From Diadema setosum (lineage: Eukaryota > Echinodermata > Echinoidea > Diadematoida > Diadematidae), in contig NC_092695.1 in assembly GCF_964275005.1 (NCBI RefSeq), positions 12,291,697 to 12,355,696 on the forward strand: a stretch of DNA of 64,000 nucleotides. Direction: 5' to 3'. The notes below the pieces were generated by a model. It saw nothing but the letters and a program-made list of their open reading frames with translations, had not been told where the DNA came from and searched no databases. Of this stretch, positions 12,215-25,500 are shown one piece after another. The position numbers were made by a program, and so were the translations under genes. How positions within the stretch are numbered: position 1 is the first letter of the stretch; each line of letters starts with the position of its first letter.

Positions 12215-14470
12215 GTGCTATTACTGTAAACATTTACCGAAGAGGATTGTTCGCATAAAAAAAGGGGGAGAAACAATCTTGGGGGCCTTGTGCTAGAAAG
12301 AGGGAAATTTTTAAATTACTGAAAACTCCAATAAGATTCAAGTCAAAACAGGGGTAAAGTAAATGATAATTGCCTGAAACTTTTACAGCATATCCTTCAG
12401 TAACATCTAAATCTATCTGAATAAGCTGTTGTTAAATCGTATCTATTCTTTATTATGCTAGGCCTACTTCCAGATCACATACCACAATATTTTCATAATC
12501 GCATTGCTGAAAAAGGTATTCAGTGCTTGCATTCTCAGGGGAGAATTAATGAAGCAAACTTCGTGAAAGAAAAACAGTAAGAAAAGCACTATGCAGGAGA
12601 TTGATGTTTGGACAGTGGACCATGATTAATGGCAAAGATATAACTGTCAACACCTAAGCAGGTGTGCCACGACGGTTAAGAAATCTATGCGCACGGCATG
12701 ACTAGAATATCACGATCGCAAATCAGAACACAGTGGTTAAAGAAAAGAAGATGCTGGGGCAGAGTGTAGTTCTATAGTAAGCATTACATTGGCACAGGTG
12801 CTATGTGCATACCGTGTATGTGTGTATAGGTAGGTGTGGGAGATTTTTGTTGCCAGCCATGTATTGCTTTTGGCGCACGATCGTTCTGGGTCTCAGAATA
12901 TTTACAATAGAGTGTGAAAGATTTGTGATATGTCTTCGCTGTTGGAAATGCCGAGTGATGTTTGAATTTCGCTTCGAGCAACATGCTGGAAAAAACAATA
13001 AGTTAATCAAGATCGGGACATTAGATTTCCCTCTGAGGTAACCGAACTTCGAGTTAGTTTTTCGAGCTACGCAAGTTTCAACACACGGAAACTCCATAGG
13101 AACAATTTATTTTGCCTGTGAGGTAAGTGATATTCGGCTAATCCAACGTCGAGGTAAGCAAGGTTGACTGTATATCTGTAGTCTATTGTGTTAGTTTCAT
13201 ATGTTGCTGTTCCTGTAATAACTGCTTCTTATTTTTTCACACATTCTTGAAATGACAAAAAGAATAAATGGCTAAGAAGAAGGAGGGCATAACAACACCT
13301 TTTTTTAGTATGTTTATGAATTCATTGTGTAGACCTTCAAGACGAGCTATTACAACACTGCCTCCTAAACTGGGATGATACTTAAATTTCAGTCCATTAC
13401 TACGGTTCATGATCACGTGATGAATCTCTCGTAAAATTGTTTTGCAAGTCCCATTTCACAAAATACTCTGCAGGGAAATATATGATGCATACAGTATATT
13501 ACTAATTTCACACATAAGAGAATTACCATATATCATTACAAAAAGCACTTACAATAACTTTTGCACTGAGACTAGCATTATATTCCAGGCTCATACATCC
13601 TTAGCATAGGGCTCAAGGAACAAATAAACATTGTGACAATTTCATACAAAAAGCATCTGAAGAGCGGAATCGACTATCGGTATTTTCCACATTAGTGCCT
13701 CTGTCAATTGAGAGCTGGAATGGAACTACTCCATCCGTCTTGTGTTGATCTACTGGTGGTACACTATACAGATTGCTCCACAATCTAAAAGGCATTGTCA
13801 TATTTTTCATTTTGACTTATAGCCTACAAATGATATTTCTGATCAAACTAACTTTTAATCTCATTTTCTTCATATTTCCTACAGATGTCAAACTGTCCAC
13901 ATCTAAAAATATATTTCTGTAAATCATTGTCCAACCCCTTCCCCTCCATCAAGGGGGAAAAAAAAAAATCACTAAGGTCTTGCAAGAGGATCTCACCGCG
14001 TGTGAATGGAGGGGCATGCAATAAGCATCAACTTATTGCTGATTGTACACTCGCCTTACCTGCTCCTCCCAGATTCACAAGTTTCATATAAAGTGATTAT
14101 TTTGTCTCCTTTTGTCCTGTCTAGTCGACTCAAGCCCCATCCCTCCTTCTTCTCATCATCTCATCTCTTTCTGATTCCTTGACCTATCCCACTCTATCTC
14201 TCTCTTTCCTGTATATTTCAAACTCTACAAGCAGCATTGTCACAGACAAACAATTCTGCACATATTAGAGGACAGATCAATGCAGTCTTCCATGTCATGA
14301 TGTGCAGTACTCTCTGAACTTATCCTGTCTGTATGAGTTGCTCTCATATGAATTAACAAAGCTGCAAAGAAACAACATAGATCATTTGGTAGAAAGCAGA
14401 AAATGAAATGTTGGGTAACATGGTCAAACAGACTTCCATCATGTGTAAGGGATGAGCTGACGATGCTTCA
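12215..14470. other. Intergenic, no gene recognised
   Basis: AT-rich sequence between the Myb/SANT gene and the VPS36 stop. The only structure I see is a probable end of a pogo/mariner-type MITE near 13171, where the minus strand reads TACAGTCAACCTTGCTTACC. I could not find its other end. Open frames at 12784-13097 are short, overlapping on both strands and without recognisable content. No canonical AATAAA for VPS36 lies close to its stop; the nearest on that strand is near 13106-13111. Confidence 0.5.
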
Positions 14471-17400
14471 TCAACTGGTAGGTGGGTTGAAGAAGAGATT
14501 GGGGTAGAATCTCAGCCCCTCCACTGACTCGTCTCGACACGCCTTGCCAACCTCCTCCGCTGCCATCAGTCTACCGTGGGAGAAAGAAGGAAGAGATACC
14601 ATCAGGGAAATGACCATAGCAAATAAAGACAACGCAGGACAAATATATGCCTAAGTGGTTACTTCAGCCGGTAAAAGAGTGAATAGCTGATTCCTGTACA
14701 GTACACTTTCACGACATGGGTTAAAACTGCCGACTAAAGTTAGATAAACTACAGGAATGACAGAGAATCACATCACTGAACATGCATATTTTCACCTATT
14801 ATGTTTACTTGTTTGAGAGATAAACACAAGATATCATCAGCTGGGAATATGAAAACCTATGTTTACTAGTCTTTGAGTAGTCCATGTTAATGAGATTATC
14901 ACTACAAATTTTGTCCAGCTTTCCTTCATGCTTTCTCAACTTAACATCTCATGTATCATTTCATTTGATTGTTTACTTGTTTGAGAGACAAACACAAGAT
15001 ATCATCAGCTGGGAATAAGAAAACCTATCACTCTTTGAGTATTCCATACTGATGACGCTCTCATGATAGTTTTGTCCTCTTTTCCTACATGCTTTCTAAA
15101 CTCACGGACCTACAACAAACTTTACATCACATGTATCATTTCATTCGACTGATTCAATAGATTAGTTCTGCAATTCCTGGTAATCCCCTAGGGCCTTGAC
15201 AATTCACAAAGAAATACCAATCAAAGATTTGCAGAGAACACTGTTGCTGTGTACAACTGTATGTGAATTATCATCTCACCTTCCTTTTGCCAACATCACT
15301 GACACTCCAGCAGTTTGGGCAAGTTCATCAGCACTTATTGACCCCAAGTTTTTCAGCTTTGTGAGGCAAGGAAAAAAGACAGGTACATAGTTGGGCAAAG
15401 ATTATGCAATAACATGGAACATACGTACATAAATGTGTTGCAACACAGCTGTGAACATATACCAAACATGAATGTTGTAATAACAGATATTGCAGCTTTT
15501 GACAATCTGCAGAGCACTACGGAAGATGATCATGAGTGATGCTCCCATTTTGGGGCAGACTATGGAGGGTATTTTCATTTTGAGTTCCTTACAGCAAAAA
15601 CAAGACATAAAACAGTTACCAGTGAAAGGATCAGGCTTCATTTCTCATAAAAGAGCAAACCAGATTGCAAATATGATGTAACGTGTGGTAAAACATGTGT
15701 CCCTAATGATTAACAGATACTAAACCCTTTCTCTCATGGTCTATTTGCAATGATTAGTAGCCGCTGGAAAATGGCATATAGAACTAGGAAGCTATAAAGC
15801 AATTAAGAAAGTTCATAGCAAGCTGCACAGGACGAATCTGAGGGATATTGGAAGGAGGGTGTGGCACTCACCAGTTCTGCTGTCTCGTTAATTGCGGCTT
15901 CCTCTCCCTGAGATACAGACTCCAGCACCATCACACCACTGGTGAATTTTCGTAACCTGGAAAGAATGAGAAAATACATCTCAATGCTTGAAATCTGACA
16001 CCTTTTGACAATGCTCTTTTTACAATTGGACTACCTTTGGTCCCAGTTTAAGGTCTAGGTTTAAGTTCTGAATGGGAAGGAAAGATTGTTAACTTGGGTT
16101 CAGTCACTCTGCACACAATCATAAGTGACAGACCAGGATGTGCTCACTCTTTGCTGCTCTTCAATGATAGGAACATTCTATATGGGGTTTTCCAACAGAC
16201 AGAGGTATATTGTGACCTAACTTAACACACTGTTTAATGGTAGACAGGTATACATACGTATGTACAGTCAAACCTGTCTATAGTGACCACCCAAGGGAGA
16301 CAAAAACAGTTGTCATTATAGACAGGTGGCCACTATAGACAGGTTATCTGACTTGTGTGTGCATTGCCTACATGTACATGTATCATCGTTGTATACATCT
16401 GTAAGTACTTACATGTATATGTATGTGTATATGTATATGCACACGTGTGTTTCATGCATTGAACAATGCTGGTGTTATCAAGTTGTTGCACAGTAGCATT
16501 TGCACAATCGTGAAAAAAGCTCTACACTAGTGCATTATTACTGATAACCAAATTTGATAATATCAACCCAGATGATGATAATGATAATGATGGAGGAAAG
16601 AGAGAGAGATAAATATTACAATACCGTGATCCAAAAAAGGTGATTCCATTATAACGAAGTCCACAGGACTGGCAGCTTATTTTCGTTATACAGTTCGACC
16701 TCGATTATCCGGCCTCCTTTTATCCGGAAATCTCTATTATCCGGACGCGTTCACGCAGTGGGGGACTTTTTTTTTCATCCAAAAATTGAGAAAAAACAGC
16801 AACTTTCATGGATCTATTTCACTAATTTCATAAGATGTGCATGATAAGTTTCTCAATATCTAATGAGGTAAAACATGTATGATTTTCACATAAAGATATA
16901 CTTTATTTTTGTGCAGAAGGGACTACAATTTTGCGCAGGCTAGCATAGATTACACCACCATTGCGGGGTACGCTACCTGTCTAGCTGCCAGTGCACTGGG
17001 ATGGCAGCTTGGACGGCAGCTATATACACTAACATTGCGTCTCCCATATCCGGCCAATTCGCTTATCCGGATGAGCGCCGGTCCCGACATGGCCGGATAA
17101 TCGAGATCGAACTGTATTTGAATTTTTCATTATTATTTTTTTTTTTTAATCAGCAAAGTATATAAAGATAATATAGATGATAATTTTGGGACCTGAATTT
17201 TTACATTGTGGTAATGAGAATTTTGCTATAACCGTATTCATTATAATAGGAATGCCCTGTGTACTTCTTGGCAGGGCATCACAGCAGTTGTTACTACCTG
17301 AGTGGAAGCCGAAGCCTTTCAAACTGCTGGCAGGCATCAATCAAGTCATCTGGAGACAGAAGCTGTGAAGAGACCACGACAGCATTTATTCCTATCACAT

Positions 17401-19464
17401 CTGACTGAACACAAGTAACATGTATATCAAAAGAGGACTACTTTCTTTCTTTCCTTCTTGCTGTCAGATTAGCTAATAATACTCTATGTGACTGATAAAA
17501 CGCAGTATTTCGTACATGTAGAATTTCTAGCTCCACTTCAAATTAAACTAGAAATGTCGCTACAGCGACTGGTTATACCCCCGCCAAACAACATTTCATA
17601 AGCTTTGGTCAAAAAACTGAGGAAGTAGTTAAATCCGCAAGATCTTTCCTTGATCTTCTGCCATTAATATGCCGTTACCATGGCAACGTACTTTCGGGTA
17701 CTGTCGAAAAATGCGTCTTGCAAATCTACAACCAAAGGCACACATCTGTACCAAGTTTCATGGAAATTGGGCAAAAACTGAGGAAGTAGTTTGCAACACA
17801 AAATTTTCCATCATTTTGGCTCATAATATGTGAGCTGTTACCATGGCAACATACTTTTTGTCACTGTCAAGAAATGTGTCATGCTGACCTATATCCTAAG
17901 ACAAACATTCAATATGAATTCCATGAGAATTGGAAGAACACTGATGAAGCAGTTTTGCCATGAAGCATTTTGCCCTTTATTTTACCAATAACATGCCGTT
18001 ACCATGGCAACGCACTTTTTGCCACTGCGGAAATATGTGTCTTGCACATTAACATATTCAGATGAACATCTGTACCTAATTTCATAAAAATTGATCAAAA
18101 ACTGTGGGAGGAGTTCGCGACGCAAGATTTGTACCCATTTTTGCCCATAATATGCCGTTACCATGGCAACGTACTTTTGGGTACTGTCAAAAAATACGTC
18201 TTGCACATCTACAACCCAAGGCACACATCTGTGCCAAGTTTTATGGGAATCGGTTGAAAACTGAGGAAGTAGTTCGCGACGCAAGATTTGCAACGGACCG
18301 ACCGCCCGACCGTCCGCTGATTCCTATATACCCCCTTCAAACTTCGTTTGGCGGGGGTATAAAAACAAAACAAACACCTAACAACATTAAACTGTTAAAC
18401 AACAACAGCATGTTTAATGATTTTGATTCACCTCTTGACTTACTGCCATCCCAATGGCCACAACTTTCATAGTATTACTCTAGTTTCGGTTTTTAATACA
18501 AGAAAGATTGATACATCTCTCTCTACAGACTATTTTCCTTTGATACAGACAGACAGCAGCTAATCACTTACCTCCATCCCTCGAGCTCTGTTTATTCTGC
18601 AGTACACATCAGTAATTGCCATCATACCTCCATTCTCCTACAGAGTGTAGGATCGCACAAACACAGAGAAATATGAACACATCAATACTTCGGTAAAGTG
18701 TTCCAAGGATTTAACCTGTCAAGTACTAGAAGCCTAATATTTGTGGTCTGATATTCATTGTAAGTGTTTCACAATGTAAAGAGGATGTTTTCTTTTATGT
18801 GAGCCATTTGTTGTTCACACATGATTGCTCATTTCAGTTGGAGAATTTTCAAAATTGCTACGTCTATAACAAATTTACAACTCTTGAATTGTTTAGACCT
18901 CGTGAATTGGCCACACAGTTTAGAAGATTGAAGTACCGATTTCTATCTAAAATTGTTCAACATTTGTCAATTTCTGGGGGTTTTTTCTGCAGATTTTCTG
19001 AATTTCACCAGTTCCATCCAATCTCTCTCCAATATAGGATACATTACATAGTAAAATTAAGAGTTGCCATTTTTAATAAGAACAAGATGATGATTTCTGC
19101 AACAAGATTTCCTGAGGACGTGATGGTTTCAGTGGTAACGTTGACATGGATACCGTCTCCAACAATTCTCTCACAAATAGAAGGGGACCTTGCTGGGAGT
19201 AGTTCTCCTGTACTGAGCGTCACCAGGATTGACATGTTGCTACATGGTATTTTTATCTCATCAAATATCACTTAATATAGAGAACAGTTAGATCAAGAAT
19301 TATGAATTGCTGTGGCAATGCATAGAAAGGAGTAGTGAAAGTGAAAATAGTAAAAGCACCAGCAGTTGCAGCAGTAGAAGTAGTAGTAGTAGTGATAGTA
19401 GTAGTAGTTGTAGTAGTTGCAGCAGTAGTAGTAGTAATAGTGGTAGTAGTACGTAGTAGTAGTA

Positions 19465-19533
<69 letters not shown>

Positions 19534-22500
19534 ATCGTCGTAGTAGTAGTAGTCGTAATAGTACAGGTAGTAGTGTTGATAATAGCAGTAACATTAAAAG
19601 TATTTGAATAGTGGCAGTAATGTGTAGAATGATCGAAACTGGAAATTTTACATCCTGCCTTTCAAGAAATAGACAAAAACAAATATGTGTACTCTAGCAA
19701 TTGCTTCGAGCGTCATACGTAGCCTTATATGTTAACAGCTTTGGAGATAGCAGACCACATGCTGATTTGATAGAACTGAGAGACAACTGAGCTTTGACAT
19801 CTCTACACACCTCTACGGGTGCCGTCAGGACATCTGCCAGCTGCCTTGCCAGTTCCTCATGGTACTTCAGCCCTGAGCCGTGGGTCTCCCTCGTTACGGG
19901 GTTGGCTATACCAAGACTCAGCAGATAGGACTTGAATTTCACCGTCTGGACAGGGATAAATCAACAACATATCTATCAAGCACAGAGCACCCCTTTTGTT
20001 TTAGTTAAATTAAATTGACACATACAAACGTATAATAAGAAAAAAACAAAACAAAGAAAGAAACTTTATCTTCAAGATTTGGCCAAGGCAAAAATATTGA
20101 TTTCACACTCTCTACATCCCAAAGTTTCTCAATGTTTCATTGGCTATCCATGCATTATGGTGTTTAAAAGGAAACAAACTGGCCTCTACATTCTGTCTCC
20201 TGTCAGGTAGACGTTCAAATGATTCACCCAAACAATGATCGGATTGCTGACAAGATCTCTCCATTTATCATCTGCACACAACAATGACTTTGTTAGAATA
20301 TAAACACCTATGCTCTATGTAGAATATCATGAGTTCACTCTTTCTCAAAAGAAACACTTCTTCTGTCTTGCTCTTGATTGCAAAATAATATGGAGTAGAA
20401 TCCTTCACAAAGTTTGAAAATCATTTCAGTTTGGTCTTTCCATGCATTAAGTGAATGAGAAGTTTTGTATTCAAGAAAGTTTATTGGTACAAATCATGAT
20501 AGAAAATCAAATAACATTCAAACAATCATATCTCACTTATCCTTGTCTGAATTTGCTCAAGTTTGCCAAGTTTGCATTAATCACTCCCTTCATCTAAATT
20601 TCCTTCTCTGTCAGGTAAATCACACAAATCTACTACGTAATGTGATGTCATAGCCATTCGTTGCCATGGAAACTGGTTAAAAACAAACTGGTTGTAAACA
20701 ATCTCACATAACCTGAATATATGTCAACACACCGATGGCTAACAATGCTTGCACTTGGTTCCAACTCACTGCCCAAAGCCTTGTGCAAGGGTATTTTATG
20801 TGGAGCCAGCACTACGCTACAACAAAAGACCGTAGCATCATCACTTTAGTACTCTTATTGCCTTCCTATACTATGATCCCGCACCAAATGAGGTGAACTT
20901 CCCACAAATATTGAGTGAATGAAATAAACATTACATAAATATTACACTGGATCCTACAAGTGTTATTGTAACGTTGCATATGTACTATAATAATATTTCA
21001 CATGTGTAAGACATTTGATGAAACTTAATGTTTGAGTTCTTGCACTAAAAAAAAAACAAAAAAAAAAACAAAAAAAAAAAAAAAAACATTATGACTGATG
21101 ACAGATGGAAATATACCTCCTTCACACTACGATGGCTGGACAACAGCCATAACACACAGTATCTCTGACAACCTTTGCTCCAAGGCATAAAATGGCATGT
21201 ATTTTTTGTTGATATTACCTCATCATCCGTTATGTCTCCTTGCTTTTCTTTGATCTTGTTTGCGATGACTTTTGTCAGGTCTACCATCTCCTTTGCCTGT
21301 GTGTGAGTAGGTGAGAGATATTCATACACAGGAAACCATACATGCATGGACGCAGAGTTTATTTCAACAGCAAAGCAATTAAGTAGCATACATGAAGACA
21401 GTCTAATAACATGCTTACTGACTTGATATATAATTTGGATACATTCCAATAAAAACTAGAAAAAATGGCAAATGGAAAATCAAAATATTTGTATTTATTG
21501 TAAAATATTTGGTATACAAGCCAAATTAGAAGTACACAGAAATAAAAGTGTACAACTTATCATATCAATTTACAAACTGGCAGAACATTTTAGAAGCTTG
21601 ATTTAGTCTCAAGACAATCAAGTACATTTTGGAAATGTGCATTATACAGTGCATATCAAAAAAAAAAAACACAACAAGATTTAATTTCTAATTTGTGAAG
21701 ATTGTGTTAACTTTACACCAAAGTGAGTAGCAACATCTTAAACCCACATATCTCCTCTTTCCAATGATATCTTATTTATTCTTACAGGGTCATGGATGGC
21801 TGAGTAATCAGTCTTTTTGGACAATCGGTCAAATTGGACTTGGGACCAAGTTTCAGTTAGTAAGACTAAGAGCAGCATAAATCCTTTTCAACTCTCCTTT
21901 TTTTTTTTTTTTTTTGAATGTTCAGACAGGTGAAACATACCATAATATCTGGATGCTCCATTTTTTTTTGGAATGTTCAACAGGTGAGAAATTACATAAT
22001 ATCTAGATTGAATATTTGTTGCAGTGATCTGCTTTTCATAGGCACTAGCCCTGCAACAAGCATGTGTAGTAATTTGCTCATTAAGTTGTCATCAGTGTCC
22101 AAGACCCCGTTTACAGTGCGGGGCTGGGCCGAGCCGCGGCCGAGCCCCGCAATTTCGTCCGTTTACACTGCCGGGCTCGGCCGCGCTTTTAATTCAAACC
22201 TTTCAATATTTTGTCGCAGTGGCGCTCTGCTTGTAAACAAACGCAATTTGGTATAGTCTGGTTTTCAGACCCTTTGCCAACTGGATTCCGTGGCGACAAA
22301 GTTGCCGTTCGGGCAAAGGCCTTTACGAAGAAAAAATCCTTTGCAGGACAAAACCACCTTAAAATATACTAGTTTTAGACGTTGAGGGGGTTAATATCCT
22401 GAATAGCGAAATAATACGAGCAGAGAGTTTGGAAGCCAGACTAAAATTGGCCGCGCATTTGGCCCAGTTTGCATTTACACGGAGAAAAGGCCGGGCTCAG

Positions 22501-25500
22501 CCGTGGCTCGGCCGCAGCCGAGACCACCTCCAGAGCGTGGCCAAATGCGCGGCCAATTTTGGCCCCGCATTTGGCCTTTTGCGCATTTACACTGAAATGA
22601 AGGGGGGCTTGGCCGCGGCCGAGCCTGGCACTGTAAACGGGGTCCAAGATGCCTCAGTTGACTACAGAGCAGAGAGTATTTGTGGTGAGTGAGTATGCTC
22701 GCACCCAAAACTCAAGGATTGTGCAAGATGCATTTCGAGCATGATTTCCTGACCGTGATCCTCCACCCAGATGCACGATATTGCGAAATGTGGCCAAGTA
22801 TCAGGCTACAGGGACCAGCCTCAATCGTAACAGAAGAAACTCTGGAAGGCGGTAAACAGGACGATCTGAGGAAAACATTGATGCAGTTAGAAATCTCCTT
22901 CAGCAGAATCCAAGAAATGTCAGTGCCAGAAGAAATGGATTGGGACTTCCATCTGCAACATTTAATCGGATCACAAGACTGGACCTCGGATGGCACCCAT
23001 ATCAAATGAATGCAAGGCACAAACTTTTGCCTGGAGACTTGCCACGAAGACTAGAATTTTGCCAGTGGTTTATTGATCAGTGTCATGCAGATGGCTGGTT
23101 CCTAAGCAATTTTGTCATTGGAGACGAAAGTAGCTGCTGGATGAACAGAAAGGTAACAACACATACATGTAATGTTTGCCAGTATGCTCCTAAAGGTAAT
23201 CCCCCTGCATTTAACTATGACATCGAGTTTCGTAAAGAAAAGCTGAATGTCTGGGCTGGACTTTGTGGAAACGGTTTGCTCCTAGGGCCCTTCTTCTTTG
23301 AAAACAACATGAACGGAAATGGATACTTACAAATTTTAAATGAACATGTGATTCCTGAATTAATGGAAAATTTTCCTGTGCAACAAAGGGGTGTGTTCAG
23401 AAGCCTATGGCGGGCACAGGATGGCGAACCAGCCCATCGACTAGTTGCAGTAAGAAACAGATTGGCTGAGGTATTTGGAAATCGGGTGATTGCCTTGTAT
23501 CATGATGTGGAGTGGCCACCACGATCTCCGGATCTGACTTGTTGTGACTTTTTTCTTTGGGGTTATCTCAAGAGCAAAGTGATCATTACCCCTCCACCTG
23601 ACATTGCAACACTGAGACAAAGAATCACTGATGACTTTGAAGCTCTACGCCACCAAGCCCCAATGATTCGCAGGGCTGTGCGTGAGATGGAAAAAACAGC
23701 TAATCTCTGTGTGGAAAGGAATGGTGGCCATGTTGAGGGGCATGGGATGTAATGTTAAAAAGGGATATCCAAAAGAAGGCAATGGTAAGTTGCGATTATT
23801 AATTTCATTATTCCATTTGTTAAGTTAATTTCTAATAAGGTGCAATGATTCTTGCAGTTTCTAAACTTGGTCCCAAGTCCAATTTGACCCATTGTTCAAA
23901 AAGAATGATTACTCAGCCATTCATGACCATGTATGAATAAATAAGATATCATTGGAAAGAGGAGATATGTGGTTTTAAGATGTTGCTACTCACTTTGGTG
24001 TAAAGTTAACACAACCTTCAAAAATTTGAAATCAAATCTTGTTGCGTTTTCTTTTTTTTTTTATACGCACTGAACAAGATGGATACACATACACGAACAC
24101 TGACATCTTTTTCTCCTTATTTTTTTTTTATATTCATCCATGGTTCCACTTTCATTTTGACTGACTTGCATTGCACTTTACAATTTATCTGTATTTCTAA
24201 AAGGGGGAGGTAAACGTTTAGAATCCTTCTACATAGAACACATACTTTGCCGTTACAAATTTAAATGTCTATTTATATGATACTAGGTGTGTAGCACTGG
24301 AATTCAATTGCTAAAGCACTATTGAAAATACATGTATATCCTTGATAAACCTGTAAGCTCAAAACAGAATCACTGTTTTCTTTTAAAATGCTGGAAATAT
24401 AATGTCTATACCCAATACAAATGGAGCAAATATTATCAGTTTTACATACCTGGTACTTGAGGTTTAGAACATGACATATGAGATTTATTACATGTCTCTT
24501 TCTTTATTTGTAACAGGAACAACAAATTATTATCAACAACAGATGTTGATTGTTTCCATTTACATGAAGTTTAACTTACCTTTGTCATGAGCTTGTTCAA
24601 ATCTTCAAATGCCTATTAAAAGTAGAAAGATGCAAATATTAGACAGTAGGAGTGATCAAAGGCCTATTGGCTCTATGAAGGTGAGAGCATATGCCAGGCA
24701 AGTGTTTCATGGGTTGAACATCAAACCATAAATTATGTCTTCCCATCGTTTGACTAGAAGGCTTTTTAAGACAGGAGATATCCATTATAGTAGATGAATG
24801 TTTAGCATTCCAATGCTCTTACACTGACAATCCTTTACCCTGTTCCCTAGCTGCCTGATTGTGAAATCTCTACAGATTTCACACATTATCTGCCAGGTTA
24901 CCATATAGGCAGAGGGTTAAGGGTGGCTGCAGTATATGCAGATTATCAGCACTACCAACATGAGAGAAAATAACTTAATTGACATGTACACTGTAGATAA
25001 CAATACTTGGATATTGATGTTATACCCTCCATGAATAGTGTAAAAATCATAATTCCTACATACTTCCGGGTTAACAGAGTGTGACATTCAAGATTAATTA
25101 TTTGTCCCTAGCAGGAACAGATTACTAAATTTACTGGTAACATGTGGATAACAATACTTTACAATGATGTTACATACTTTTGAAAATGTTCTGATGTCAA
25201 AAAAAAAAAAGTATTTTTACACATATATTTTAAAGAGATAGATTTAAGGCATATTGGGTCTAAAAACTTGACCTTCAATTCTAAAACATGTCCAACATCT
25301 CTCATAAATTATGTCTTTCCTTCATTTGACTAGTAGGCTTTTTAAGACAGGAGATATCCATTATAGTAGATGAATGTTTAGCATTCCAATGCTCTTACAC
25401 TGACAATCCTTTACCCTGTTCCCTAGCTGCCTGATTGTGAAATCTCTACAGACTTCACACATTATCTGCCAGGTTACCATATAGGCAGAGGGTTAAGGGT

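Larger units (their letters stand above)
21647..24072 (+). mobile_element. Tc1/mariner-superfamily transposon with long TIRs
   Basis: The element is 2,426 bp including a nested MITE. Inverted ends of about 210 bp (21647-21856 and 23861-24072) begin CAGTGC(A/G)TAT and share, among other blocks, GTGTTAACTTTACACC and CATATCTCCTCTTTCCA. The left flank is TA; the right flank reads AA, so the right TA is probably mutated. One transposase frame lies inside (22649-23752). It occupies the VPS36 intron between exons 24580-24612 and 21219-21296, in opposite orientation to the gene. Confidence 0.9.

Noticed and set aside
12784-13097. Overlapping 66-98-codon frames on both strands
   Set aside because: No recognisable protein, no splice support, and MITE-like sequence at one side.
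19268-19607. Long frames on both strands reading Leu/Thr or Ser/Val runs
   Set aside because: They are translations of the GTA trinucleotide repeat, open in both directions only because of composition.
22429-22708. Frames across the GC-rich part of the 22104-22643 element
   Set aside because: Present on both strands because the MITE is nearly symmetrical. No domain.
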